Shown piece by piece: positions 1 to 11,719 of a stretch of DNA of 64,000 bases. Positions within the stretch are counted from its first letter, which is position 1. Each line of letters starts with the position of its first letter. Location: positions 28,339,001 to 28,403,000 of the forward strand of contig OX344765.1 in the NCBI GenBank assembly GCA_947034895.1. Reading direction: 5' to 3'. A program made the translations under genes and the position numbers. Source of the DNA: Rhytidiadelphus loreus. Taxonomy: Eukaryota > Streptophyta > Bryopsida > Hypnales > Hylocomiaceae. Below the pieces are notes generated by a model, which ran no database searches, was not told where the DNA came from, and was given only the letters and a program-made list of their open reading frames with translations.

Positions 1-3000
1 GACATGAAGGGCGTGCTGGGGTACTTTATAGTTGCGGTGGGTGTACTTCGCAAGATGCTAGGCGTGTTGGATTTCTCCAATGGCGAAGGCAAAGGTATGT
101 TGAAGCTCACGCCACTTAAAAACATTTGTGGCCAATGGCGCCTGCTGCCCCCCAAAGGAAAGTTGCCTATTACTGACCACTTCAATTCATGCATATGGGC
201 CTCCTCAGTTTCGCCCCAACTGAAGTTAAAAAAGGCGAATCACAAGGATTTTGTTCTGAAATGCCCCGCTTTCCAGCTTTATGTGCTACAGTTGGTGAAA
301 AAGAAGAAGTGATGAAATTATTAAAAAATTAGGTTTGGCCAAACCCACGTGAAGTAAGATTCGGTTGGGGTTGAATATTCGGCTATCGATCGATCGATGT
401 CGTGTGACCACAGGAGTAGCAAGTGCTATCAGCGTCAATTTCGTTAAATTGGCATGATTTGGGGGCGACAGATAATTTGATATTCAAGTACTGTCTTGGT
501 AAAAATCTCTAAAAAAACAGTAGGACTGCTACAGATTACATGTTGCGCGCTCTGAACTGAAAGGGCCAAAGTCATTTTTCATTCTTGGTGGCTTTTGCTG
601 GAGGTCCTCACAAGAAAACGAAGTCAAACTTGGAGCTTTGTATTCGAGCAAAAAAAGGACAATCATGCTTAGATATGGAATTTGTTAAAAATGCACTTTT
701 TTTCACGTTCATACTTCAGTTATCAACTAGTGTGTCCTGTGCCGTTGCCACAGTCAAGATAAAGTAAAAGTAATTTACTAATTTTCTAATTTTTTAATTC
801 CTAAAAACTTAAAATCTTTTGCATCATGAGTCGGAACACCATAAAACAAAGCCCATGCACCCCTCCTCATAGAGGGCTTTCCGACCGTACCAAGAACGTG
901 ACTGGCATGCACGGTTCCGGAGATCTTACCATAACAAACAAACAAAATGAACAGTCTAACTTAAGGTATCTTTATAGTTACTCTTAATAAAAATGAATTT
1001 ATTAGTAGTGAAGGATGATGGTCTTCAGAAACTGAAAGGAGTGGGTACGAATTATAACTTGGCTCTTTTCAAAGGGTTTGCAAATTATAAAGCCCCATTT
1101 AGATTATATAAGTTCCTATTTTGTGCACCAAAATGTACTTGATTGAAATCCTTTATGGGCAATTTTGTTAAAATGGCATCATTCCGCTACTTTGGCAGTT
1201 TTTATAGTTCTAAAATGTACAATTGTCTTAGATGTTTGAAATTCATATCTCTATTAATGTTTGAAATCTACAATAGTCCTAGATGTCACTTTTATAGTTT
1301 AGACCGTATGGTCTGAACTCTGAAATCTATATCGGTCCTAGATTTCTAAAATCTATATAGTTTGAAGATTTTTCAAATCTATACCTATCCTATATGTCAC
1401 TTTCATAATTCATACCGGGCGGTCTGAAAATGGCACATGGAATACCACTATTTTAACAAAATTGCCCATCTTTGTACACCAAATTTGAGGAGTCAGAATG
1501 CGTTCAATATTCAAGTGTGCCTGTATAGGAAATTTCGTTAAAATGGCCAAATTTCATACGCCATTTTTCCATTCATTTCCTTCTTTAGCTCTAAAGTCTA
1601 GGACTAGTATGAAATTTCAAACTGCACTGTCTAAAAGTCTGTGGAATACTCCCATTTTATCGAAATTTAGTGCTGTGGCAACCCTTTGCTTATGAAGAAT
1701 ATGTGTTGATGCAGGCAACACGGCGCTCGTCTTCCATAACAAGAAGCTTCTCGCGCTTGATGAGATGGATAGACCATGTATGTCAGCCACCCTCAAAAGA
1801 ATTGTATAGACTGAGATACATTGGTACTACGAAATTTCATGCTGGTGTAGACGTATTTCCCTGTTTCCTTATTAATTTTCGGAATCATGCAAAAAAAGAT
1901 TCAGTGAAATCATATATATTAACTAAATCAAAAACATCATGTGAGCTTCTTCATCAATAAGAATAAAAAATAAAAAAATATGCTAATATAAGCTTCTGAG
2001 GATATGCGAGATCCATCATCCTTGAATGTCAAAATTGCTGCTTCGATTCATAAGTCAGCTTGGATGCTGAAGTTCGAGGAGAATATCTGCAGATAGCATA
2101 AAGGTGCTAGAAAATGGAGATTTGGAGACCGTCGGTATTGAGGACTATGGGCAGAAACTAAATCACCCATTCACAGCGCACCCAAAGATAGACCCTGTAA
2201 CAGGTACTGCACCAAATATGCTTTCTTTTCTTCGTAAGAAACTTATAAATTCAGTGAGAAATTCTAGGAATATACTTGGGGAGATGCTTATGTTCATTAC
2301 GCTAATTGTGGCTACTGATTTCCAGGTTGTGATCGAATTGAGTAACATTATGTGCGTGGAGTTTGATCTCTGTTTGATCTTTGAAATTTGTCAGGGGAGA
2401 TGTTCATATTCACGTACAACCTGTTCGCTCCGCAACTGATTTACCGTGTCCTATCCAAGGATGGCGCTGTGGGAGTGCCCGTGCCAATCCCAATTGCAAG
2501 GCCTATCATAATGCATGACTTTGCCATCTCTGAGAACTACGCCATTTTCATGGACCTTCCTCTCTTTCTCGATATCTGGGTACAAAAACATCAGACTTCG
2601 ATCCGTCCCTTTTTTTTCAAAACCAGAATTTACTGCTCAAGGCATTCATTTACTTAAGTACAACATGTTGTATTCATGAAGCCTTGAAGTAAACGCCGGC
2701 CGTATCCGCTAAAATGGAGACCCTGAGCTGTTTCAAAGTGCCCAAATTGTGACATTCAAGTGAACAGTGCTCTAAAAAACTAGATTGAACTGGTTCAAAT
2801 ATGAGGTTCACCATTGGAGTTCCTCGGAAAAGGGCCAATCTCTTCAACTTTCTCCAACTGTTTTTAACAAATATGAAAACGCAAGCAGTAAACACTTCAT
2901 AGGTCGTTGTCAAAGAGATTTAATGCTTCACGAGTAGCTTCAACAGTTGACATGAAGGAACCCTAATGGATTGAGTTTTGCAATTTGTGCTCTCAGGGTC

Positions 3001-5422
3001 TTGCAAAAGGCGACTTCATTATCAAGTTCGACCCCAAGAAAGAATCGCGGCTGGGAATTTTCCCTCGATATGCAACCAAGGGGTCCCAAATCCGGTGGTT
3101 CACAATTCCTTCCTGTTACGTCTTTCACACTGGTAAGATCAATTCAACAGCGTGCTTTCGAGCAGGAGGAGATTATTGTTGTTCCAATTTCCTTGTTACA
3201 GGTCATACTCATTAACCCTAGCACATCACAGAATTCGAAACTACTCTGAAACGGGACTTGCTCTCGCATCTAAGGCTTATTAATGGCATGTTTCAGAGTG
3301 CTGAGATTGTGCCTGTCAGCATGATGCAATCTTTGCAGGCAATGGCAATTACATTCTCACCCGTTATGACTTGATATTTTCAGTGAATGCGTGGGAAGAG
3401 GAGGATGAAGTAATTCTCACAGCCTGCGTCAAAGAGAGCATCGACCTCAATCCAGTTCAAAAGTTCCAAGGAAAGAAGGCCTGGGGTGTCGGTTCCAGAT
3501 TGTCAGCACCTACCCTAGCCTACCCCGCAGATCACTTGCTTGTCCTTTTGGATTGTTAATTCCGCAACTTAATTAGTCTGAATCAGTTAATTACTCTAAC
3601 TTGCATCATCATGCTCCAAATGCAGAGAATGTTGTAACATTTCACTCTATTGATGTTACACTAACTGAGATGACTGTCATTCTGAGTTTCAGATTCGAAT
3701 TTCGGATGAACTTGACGACCGGTGAAGTGAAGCAGAAACAACTCTCCATTTTGCGAGCAGATTTCCCCAGAATCCACCCCGAGTACACGGGCAGGTGAGA
3801 CAAATTCAGCAATCAGCAAAAGTCGCCACTCAAGTTACTTAATGGGAATGCAGTTGTGTGAGTGATTCAAGTGGTTATAATAACTACCACGATGGCATTT
3901 TCCAGAGCATGCAGAAACCAGATTTTGTGAAATTCTGAGGAGGAATTAGAGAGCACTTCTGAATCAGGCAAATGAAAACTGGAGCTATTTGGAATAATTC
4001 AATTAACCAACAACTAGAGCGTAACTGACCTCTCCTAGATTTTAGAGCTCAAGGTTTCTGTTGGCCATCTTAAAAAACCCATGGTGTCCCAAGTGAAACA
4101 CACCATCTAAGCACATTGGAGTCCTAGGTTTTCAAAGCTCGAGGAACTTGAAAGTACTTGTATGTCACCATTTGACACTCGAAAACGTACCCTCCATTGT
4201 AGGCTGTTGTGAAATTCAGAAACTCCCAACTGGTGTTGTGTCAATCCCCGCAGTGTTGTTTTTCAACAGGGGCATTGCGCCAGTAGTTCCTGTACATGAA
4301 GCTCCAGATTCACATCCTCTGTCTGTGTGAACATTTGGTGATTCCAGGAAATTCCGGTACACATACCTCGCATTGTTTGACGAGCAGGACAAGAACATTG
4401 GGGTCGTCAAGTACGACCTCAGCATGGAGCCAAGCATGAGTGGAGAACTGAAAGCAGGAGGCAACATTGCTGGAGTGTTTCATTATGGGCCAGGCCGTGT
4501 TGGTGGCGACTCCATCTTTGTTCCTCGCAATCCGGGCACTGTCGGTGTCCCCGAAGATGATGGATACCTAATTTCCTTTGTCCACGATGTCAACACGGAG
4601 TAAGTCACAGCTTCCCCTCAAGCACATGATTGTTCAAGTAACGGTGATATTAGTTAAATAGGCGCGTTCCAAGAGCACCAAAAATTTAACATTCAAGTGC
4701 ACCAATTCATCGTAAGGTAGACCTAGCAATGGAAAAATCATAACTTTCAAGTCCACATAGCTCCGAAATAGATCTGATGGCATGCAGCTGGAAAATGCCA
4801 ATTTTGTGAAATTACTCTTCTGTAACAAATATGAAATTTTGTAAATGCAAATAAGAATAAGTCGATCTGCGTAGCTTGAAAAAACAGTTCTGTTGATCAG
4901 GCGTTTCTTCATTTGTAGAGTCTGTTGAATGCAAGCATCTAGCATTCAAGGTCTGATGATTGTTGATACCGTTTCAGTACTTCGGAAGTGGTTATCATTG
5001 ATGCCAAGACAATGGAGTTGGATCCGGTGGCAGTTGTGAGACTGCCAAGACGAGTTCCTCATGGATTTCATGCCCATTTCGTGTCTGAGGTTCGTTGCAA
5101 CTGCACCCTTTTTTTTCCTGTTTGGTTTGGCCTACATTGGCTTTCATTCTTTTATTTTTACTTCCGCTTTCCTAGAAATGGATCAAAATAATGGTTTTGG
5201 TAAAATCTCATGGCCAAAGATAATAAATGGTTTATATGTAACTAAGCTTGGTTTGATCCACATTGCTGCACACAGCACAAAGAATTTTTCCTATTTTTTA
5301 ATCTCTCACACGTGTCTTTCGTAACATGTGATTTTGCCTTATATTCTAAATGAAAGTGTAATGGTATTGACTTGAATTTCTGTGTCCATCTCCAGGAGCA
5401 ACTCAAACAACAAGCGGCCTGA
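1..5422 (+). CDS. CCD1: CCD1-like carotenoid cleavage dioxygenase, 3' part (5' end outside window)
   Basis: Non-haem iron dioxygenase of the RPE65/carotenoid oxygenase family; relatives cleave C=C bonds of carotenoids or apocarotenoids. Exons on phase: <1-94, 1715-1777, 2093-2203, 2395-2579, 2997-3132, 3384-about 3462, 3693-3794, 4348-4599, 4978-5089, 5396-5422. About 386 residues plus the stop are visible. All four iron-binding histidines are present, in [26 protein letters not shown] joined to VNAWEE, and VPHGFHAHF. The end of the protein (EEQLKQQAA) and [20 protein letters not shown] resemble CCD1 more than NCED or CCD4; this subclass call is from memory of the family. The 3' border of the exon that starts at 3384 is uncertain: a donor at 3463 keeps phase but is weak, and about 20 residues usual in CCD1 are missing there. 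The last intron uses an unusual GTTCGT donor. The N-terminal third lies upstream of the window. Confidence 0.9.
1157..1467. repeat. MITE in the first visible CCD intron
   Basis: Imperfect terminal inverted repeats: the left end reads GGGCAATTTTGTTAAAATGG and the right end is its near reverse complement, ending ATTTTAACAAAATTGCCC. The interior holds decayed repeats of the form TCCTAGATTTCTAAAATCTA. There is no coding capacity. A single related end (GGTCAATTTTGTTAAAATGG) occurs again near 61738, so this is a dispersed family. The target duplication is not clear. Confidence 0.7.
1530..1668. repeat. Small MITE related to the 1157-1467 element
   Basis: The left end AAATTTCGTTAAAATGG pairs with the right end CCCATTTTATCGAAATTT as an imperfect inverted repeat around about 100 bp. 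The terminal GTTAAAATGG core is shared with the neighbouring MITE, so they look like one family. It sits 46 bp upstream of a CCD exon. Confidence 0.55.
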
Positions 5423-7545
5423 ATGAAATTTGACGACGACTCTCTTCCATACAAGTATCACGACAATAACGCAATCCAAACATGTAAAATTCATTACCGG
5501 TATTCGATACACAGACTATTGTTTCATATCAAAAAAACATTAAAAACTCTAATTACTGAGTTGCTATACGATCACTACTAGTTGGGAATTGACAGCCGAT
5601 AGTGTGTACATTCTTCAAGTTCTTTAGGTTGCCTTTCGAATTAGGTTTTAATTTTTACAATGGGATCCCCTGTGAAAATTTGGATTCCAGATTTCAAGTC
5701 ATCAATACATGATAAAAACTCCAAAATATCATGTCGTAAAAGTTAGCTTTGAGTGATTATGTAAGTTAGTGTGAGATTTCAAAAATAGAATGCAAGGCAA
5801 CTTAAAGAGCCGATGTCAAGCCCCAACCTGATTTGAAAAGAAATGAAAATAGCCTTGTGAATTTTGTAATTATGATGCTTTTGTAAAATCTTTTATGGCA
5901 ACCTTGTTGCTAAGGATTCCCCAATTGTGTAGCTCACATCCGATTGATGGTTGAATCAAGAAAATCAATACTTACTTATTACCTATATTTAGGTGTTAGT
6001 TTTCTATTTGCATCCAAAACCTGATGACTTTTAAAACTAGGAAACTTAACTAATGAAATCCTGTTATGGCCTCTGAGGTCTCACGAAGTCTCTGATTGCA
6101 ACAAGAATCATACTTGTATTTGGTGCCCACAGATTTGCAGACATATGAAATCAATTACGAATGAAATTTATAAACTTACCTTGTGGAATGAGGATGTTTG
6201 AATTGAATGTTTTACGACTGCAACACCTGTGATGCCTTCGCCAAGCAAGGTGATCATACTATTGTTGGTACAGACTTGCACCCCCACCTGCTGGGAAGCC
6301 TGTCACAGTTTCACCAAGCTCGGTGCAGAACACTCTGTCAAATCCTGAAATCCGGACAAGCATTTCAAAATCACAGATCCCGAGCATCGAAAATGGTTAA
6401 ACCCTAAACCCTAAACCCTAAACCCTAAAAAAAACACCATAAACCGCAAACCCAAACCCTGCTCGTGCTGGGCTCCAAGTTCGGGCTCACCATCGCTGGC
6501 CATTGCTTGTTGATCACCCATTCAGGTCACTTTCTTTGGCCGTTTTTACGACTCTCATTTCATCAAGTTGTTTAGAGTTTACAGAAACTTTGTCACTCAG
6601 TTCCGCCTCCTCTTCCCCTCCTCCTTAATTCAATTTTATGGTGAATATGGTTTGGAAACTCAGTCAGTCATACTTAACATGAATTATAACACATTGCGCG
6701 TTGGAGTTCATTCACTGCACCAGTGTCACAGACTCACGGGCTCTTCAACTAATGCTGTAAAAACATCTCTGTCATACCGCATGTTAGCAAATTCTTGTAT
6801 CTGCAGTTCATCAATCCCTGATTTTGAAGCTCACAATTTGTGTATACTTGATGTTTTTGAATGATGCATTTGAATCAATGGATTTCAAGTTAGATTTCTC
6901 TTCAATTCTTTCGTTTGTCATTTTGGGGGGGACAAACGAACATGAGACTCATTGCAAATTGAGTTCGAGAGAATTACGACGTGCATAAATCTCTAGTTCC
7001 TCGGATTATATATAAGCAAAATATAATTGACAGACATAAACAAGTCGAAACGAACTCCAAACAGCTTGGAGCTGTTTCTATGCTAATTCAAAAGAATATA
7101 ATTAGGGTATTGAAGTTGCTTGGATCCTTTACCCTTCCATTGTGCCATTGAGTAGCTTGGAATCAATGCATGATCATCTACCTTCATTGAACCATGAATC
7201 ACCCCTGCAATTCGTATCATCGATCTCTCTCAAAACTGTTTTCCGATTGTATTGCAAATGGAATGACGAATTGACGACTCTGCACCCAGAATTAATCTGA
7301 GGAGAATGTAATTGATAAAAATAAAGTATACAATTTATGAATGTTGTTGGAGACTGAACGAATTTCGAAATATGCGGTGTGCATGACTTGCATTTGAATC
7401 AAGCGATGCATTTGATCGATCACATCGTTGTTGGAAATGCTGGGGGACCAAGTATTAGAAGCAGGGAAAAGAGAACGAGCAGAGGGAATCGCCGTTGAGG
7501 ACATATAAGGTAGCAGCACCCATATAAGGAGAGGGTTTTGGACAT
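5423..7545. other. Intergenic stretch after the CCD gene
   Basis: AT-rich sequence with only short open frames and no recognisable protein similarity. It holds one interstitial telomere block (listed separately). I see no RNA gene or transposon ends here. Confidence 0.6.
6398..6430. repeat. Interstitial telomere-type repeat (CCCTAAA)n
   Basis: Four consecutive exact or near-exact copies of the plant heptamer CCCTAAA, followed to about 6465 by decayed versions such as CCATAAACCGCAAACCC. Short internal arrays of this kind are common near plant promoters (telo-box) or can mark repaired breaks. Nothing here decides between these. Confidence 0.85.
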
Positions 7546-8144
7546 GATGTCTATCAATAGACATCCAAAAAATTAGTGGACCCTTCTAGCAAGAGAAAAA
7601 GAATTCCAATGCACTTTCAAATGTATTTTTTGGACACTGTGAGTATGAGTTATGAATTTTTAAAGAGCCTACTACAAATGCACCTAATACCAACACTAAG
7701 ATTTAATATTTAAATGTAGTACATCCTTGTTATCACATCTATTTACTTCCCAAGATTTTTCAAGATTTTAGAGGTGGTGGTTATGGGTACAATGACGCTT
7801 ATGGGTACTGCTACCTTAGCCAGTACAGTATGATACTGAGGGGAACCCTCATTCATTCCCCATCCATCCAGTGGGGCACCCTAATCGTTAAAGAATTAAG
7901 ACGTATGGGGGCAACCTTAGGGCCAAGCTTGTAAAAGAGATGGGGAATGAATGAGGGTTAAAGAATTAATGATGTCCATCAATAGACATCCAAAAAATTA
8001 TTGGACCCTACTAGCAAGAGAAAAAGAATTCCCATGCACTTTCAAATGTATTTTTTGAACACTATGAGTTTAAGTTGTAAATTTTTAAAGAGCCCACTTT
8101 AGATGCACCTAATACCAACACTAGGGTCTAATATTCAAATCAGG
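7546..8144. repeat. Direct repeat (7546-7722 and 7971-8144) enclosing an inverted repeat
   Basis: Two copies of about 175 bp, 425 bp apart, start with GATGTCTATCAATAGACATC and GATGTCCATCAATAGACATC and continue to CTAATACCAACACTA. They are roughly 85-90 percent alike by eye. Between them lies a perfect 21-bp inverted repeat at 7844-7864 and 7939-7959 (core CCCTCATTCATTCCCC). A weaker third copy of the unit appears near 35590-35675. Origin is unknown; a solo-terminal-repeat structure or segmental duplication is possible. Confidence 0.7.
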
Positions 8145-8778
8145 TTTTGGCTTTCTAGTGCTAGATTGCACCAGAAAAAAAAAAATTGGCCAAAAAACTT
8201 CAAACTAAAATCACTAAAAATCACTAAAAACCATAGAGTGTGAGAATTAGAGTTTAGTGTTAGTTAAATTCATTTCCTAGAGAGAAACCCAAAAATACAA
8301 CAAAAAATTAGAATAAATTTAGTTAAATTTCCTTCTCTTTTTTATTTAAATTTTTGCTTTAGAATTAGCTTCTAATTAGTCAAAATTAAAGTCAAGCAAG
8401 GAAACAAGTCAGTTCAAAGGATGAGTCAGTTAACCCTTTAACAACCAGGTCGATGACTAATTACTCAAACTGACAGATTTTCATCGATAGCAGACTGGCT
8501 ATTAAGAGCAAGCCCACAGCTGACTCCCCAAACACGGACGTCAAATGGCTTGGTGTATCCCTCCACACCAAGAAGGGGACACTTAAGGTAACAGGCTCAG
8601 AAACCGCCCATCTAAGGGCTGAAACTGAATTTCGAGAAGGTGAAACACCTTGAAATATATGTGAGCATATTTTCCTTGAAAGATAAGTAGAATTTTCACC
8701 TAACCCAAGTTGTTTCATATTTTTCAGAGCTATGAGGAATTAGTTATCAAATTTTGAAGTCAAAAGGGCACACTGCTC

Positions 8779-8882
8779 TTAAACCGTGCCCTAACTGAAA
8801 TGTTCACCACTTGTACATAACTGAAGCCAATGAAAAGAAACATGTACAACCCGTGCAGATTCAAAATAGGGCACGGTTTTAA
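8779..8882. repeat. Small hairpin element inside the 1.2-kb TTAA element
   Basis: TTAAACCGTGCCCTA at 8779-8793 is the reverse complement, apart from one extra T, of TAGGGCACGGTTTTAA at 8867-8882, around a 73-bp loop. It may be a nested MITE or part of the host element. The sequence just before it (TTGTTTCATATTTTTCAG and following) recurs at about 56665 and 62087 in two other TTAA-related elements. Confidence 0.6.
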
Positions 8883-9168
8883 AGCCTGAACGGTTTTCGA
8901 GCATGTTACCTTAGTGGATATTAAATCAAACTTGACATTTGGTGAATTATTTATTCAAATCAAATTGTAGATGTAATTTGAAGCTATGCGACTAATGCTA
9001 AGAAGATTTGAATGAATTAATTGTTAAATTTTTAATATATAAATTTTCAAGCATGGTCCCCTTGCTTGAAAATCTATGTTAAAAATTTAACATTTAATCC
9101 ATGGTAAACCCAAAAGCTTTAGAAGTTTAGCTTCAAATATTATCACAATTAGATTTGAGTGTCTCATG

Positions 9169-9362
9169 AGGGAAGACAATCTCTCTATATACACATGGGG
9201 TGATAGGAGGAGGAACAATCCATGTGGGATAAGTCACTTGAATGAGAAGGAACTTCACTATTCATTCATGGTGAAGTTCTTTCTCATTCTAAGTGACCTA
9301 TCCCACATGATTTATTCCTCCTCCTCCTACCCCATGTGTATATAGAGAGATTCTCTTCCCTA
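9169..9362. repeat. Long near-perfect hairpin (about 92-bp arms)
   Basis: The left arm, starting GGGAAGACAATCTCTCTATA, and the right arm, ending AGAGAGATTCTCTTCCC, are reverse complements with a few small indels (CACATGGGGT, CATGTGGGATA and GAACTTCAC all pair). The loop is only about 8 bp. A transcript from either strand would fold into a long double-stranded stem, a plausible source of small RNAs, but no expression evidence exists here. Confidence 0.85.
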
Positions 9363-10724
9363 GGGGGGCAAAGCAAGTTTGCTACCTTCTTCTTCCATTG
9401 TATTGGACACTATGGGAAAAAACACTTCAATGCATTTGAAGTTAAATTTTTAAAAATGTTTAAACTTGAAATTTGTTAGAACCTAGAAATTTTTAAAATC
9501 ATCACAACTAGATTTTAAAACTCAAAGCAATTTCTACTCTGAAGTTGGCCTCACATGGCTAGTTACCGTGTCTCTGCAGCTTGGTGGGGCTTGCTCTAAT
9601 GAAATTGTGTCAGTCTGCCACTTTTTCGTAACCCGTCATCGACCTGGTCGTTAAAGGGTTAACAAGGGAACAAGCCAAGCAAGCAAGGAAATGAGACAAT
9701 TCGCAGGGAAACAAGCCAATCGAGCAAGGAAATGAGCCATAGGAAGCCAAAGTGTATAAAGAAGCCAAGTCAAGGCTAATTGAGTCCAAGCCATCAAGTT
9801 TAGCCTTAACCCCTAAACGCCCAAACATGCTTTTTTGACAACATAGCATTTTTGGTCAGGCCAGTGCTTGCAAAAATTTGGACAATTTTGGTCAAAAATT
9901 TGAGAGGATGTGCGGACGAGGAGTATCTTTAAGGGGCAATAATTTTCAATCCATTCCAATTTACAGAAAAAAAATGATGAACAGAAAAGTGATTTTGTCT
10001 GTTCTTAGGGCAGGACGGGCACCTCCATTTACACTAGCTCTGAAAATTTGAAACCATTGCCCAAAGGCCGAGGGGCAGAGTTGAGGGCAGGGTGTCTGTT
10101 GATTTGAAAATGGTAACCCGGCCTACTTTGAGAAGGTGTCAGATCTGGGTTTAGGGAGGCAAGCAGATGCAGACTCAGAGTGCTTTTACTGCCTTCATTA
10201 CAATGCTAGCAGTTACTGACAAGCACTTTCATGTGAAGGTCGTTTCTGGCACCTTTAGGTCCAGTTCGAAATACGGTTACATGGCTGTGGGAAGGCCAAA
10301 ATGACTTGTTGATCCAACTTCCTGAAGGTAAAAAATTCTCAATATCTAATGAAAATTATGAAACTATTACTCTTCTGCAACATAAGTGTACACTTGCAAA
10401 AGTTATTGCAGTACCTAGATTTCTACCTACATCCACATGCAAGTTTAAAACTTGGGAAATGCTTCCTTTGAATGCAACTTCACTGCAATTGGATTAGGCC
10501 TAAAGATTTGATGCACGATGTGAATTCTGTGCCAGGAAATCAGATTTGCACTAATCCCTACAATGCTATCCTCTGCACAAATTAATTTCAATGTTTCTTC
10601 CACACTACTGTCCTAAATTTGTCACTAATTAGCCGCCAAAAAAACCAACTCATTACTTCATCCCACTAGTATTCTCACGAAGTTCAAAAAAATTCTACAC
10701 CTAAGGAAACGATTCTACAACCAA

Positions 10725-11658
10725 ATGCCAGTTGCATTCATCACACCCATGTTGTCCCTACACAAATCAAAATACAACCAAGACCATAGCCAGGGAAATA
10801 TCAAAGGAGTTTCAAAGTGCAACATGTCTCAAGGCAATGGATTAGTCACGGGGAGGAGCATACCCACAAGAGTTAGCCAACAGGATTGCGAACGCTTGCT
10901 GCTACCAACAAGCGAGGGCCCTCACTGCAACATTGAGGGCAGGGCTGCAGGAGCGGAGTGGGTGGTGCGACCTTCGTCCATCGTCGAGGGACATTGGGTA
11001 GCGTCCACTTCTGATCTTCCTACATCAACGGAGAAATCCGACCCAACACCAAAGCAAAAGTCAAGCATCGAGGGGCTGCCACATGACGGTAGCAGTTACG
11101 ATTGCAACCAATCAAGTTGGCGTCAACAGGGACTGCACCCGAAGAACTATAGTCTTAGCAAGGAGGAAGGAGTTACCATTAACTCTACTTGCCACAACGA
11201 CGGCATGCATGCGCAAGAAGGAAGTCTGCATCGTCGAGGGGGGCGTGAATGTAGATTCCTCCAAGGTGCTCAAGGTCTTGCACTTGCCGGACCCAACACA
11301 CAACTTGTGGAAGCAACAACAGTAGAACATCAACTCTTCCAACTTTTGACAACAAAAGAAGGAGCATCACCAAGCCAAGCTAGTAAAGTAGTGGCACTAT
11401 TGAACGTGGTGCATTTACGCTCATTGCCTGTCCCACGAGGAACTTGTAAGTGGCCTGCTAATCCTTCACCTAACAACTACCGCCACCACTTCTACAGGCA
11501 AGCTGCCCGCTGCTTAGGGTGGTGCCAGCGGAGGCAATTTCATCCAGATATTCCTCTCCTAATAAAGGAGAAGGTGTGGCCAGATTTTGCAAAGGCGGAA
11601 GGAAACAACTCACTCAAAAGAAATGCCGAAGCTTCCTCGATTCCTGAAGGGAAAATGG
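10725..11658 (+). other. Open frame upstream of the transposase; possible first coding exon
   Basis: A 316-codon frame starts at ATG 10725 in otherwise AT-rich DNA and is GC-richer than its surroundings. It ends near a consensus donor (GTAAGA at 11659). Joining 11658 to an acceptor at 11730 keeps the reading frame of the next exon, which would add about 311 residues to the transposase N-terminus. The protein is low in recognisable motifs (Ser, Gln and basic patches), and the DNA carries several copies of an ATCGAGGG motif. Phase agreement alone has a one-in-three chance of being accidental, so this may instead be a separate gene or leader. I do not recognise any domain. Confidence 0.4.
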
Positions 11659-11719
11659 GTAAGAACGACCTCTGACTACTTCTTTGTACTCAAATGCTCT
11701 CTTTGTTTGTACTCAAACT

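Larger units (their letters stand above)
8434..9658. mobile_element. Non-autonomous piggyBac-type element, 1225 bp, TTAA flanks
   Basis: The element is bounded by TTAA at 8430-8433 and 9659-9662. Its ends form an inverted repeat of about 24 bp with one mismatch: left CCCTTTAACAACCAGGTCGA, right (reverse complement) CCCTTTAACGACCAGGTCGA, both continuing TGAC. Weaker subterminal similarity runs further inward (AGAGCAAGCCC on both sides). There is no transposase ORF. TTAA duplication with CCC-type ends is the hallmark of the piggyBac superfamily, so it could be mobilised by a piggyBac transposase such as the one starting 150 bp downstream; its inner ends differ from that element, so same-family mobilisation is inference. 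It contains a small hairpin at 8779-8882 and a long hairpin at 9169-9362. Confidence 0.85.

Noticed and set aside
9169..9362. Hairpin considered as a microRNA precursor
   Set aside because: Arms are too long and too uniformly paired; it sits inside a transposon, so an inverted-repeat siRNA source is more likely than a microRNA gene.
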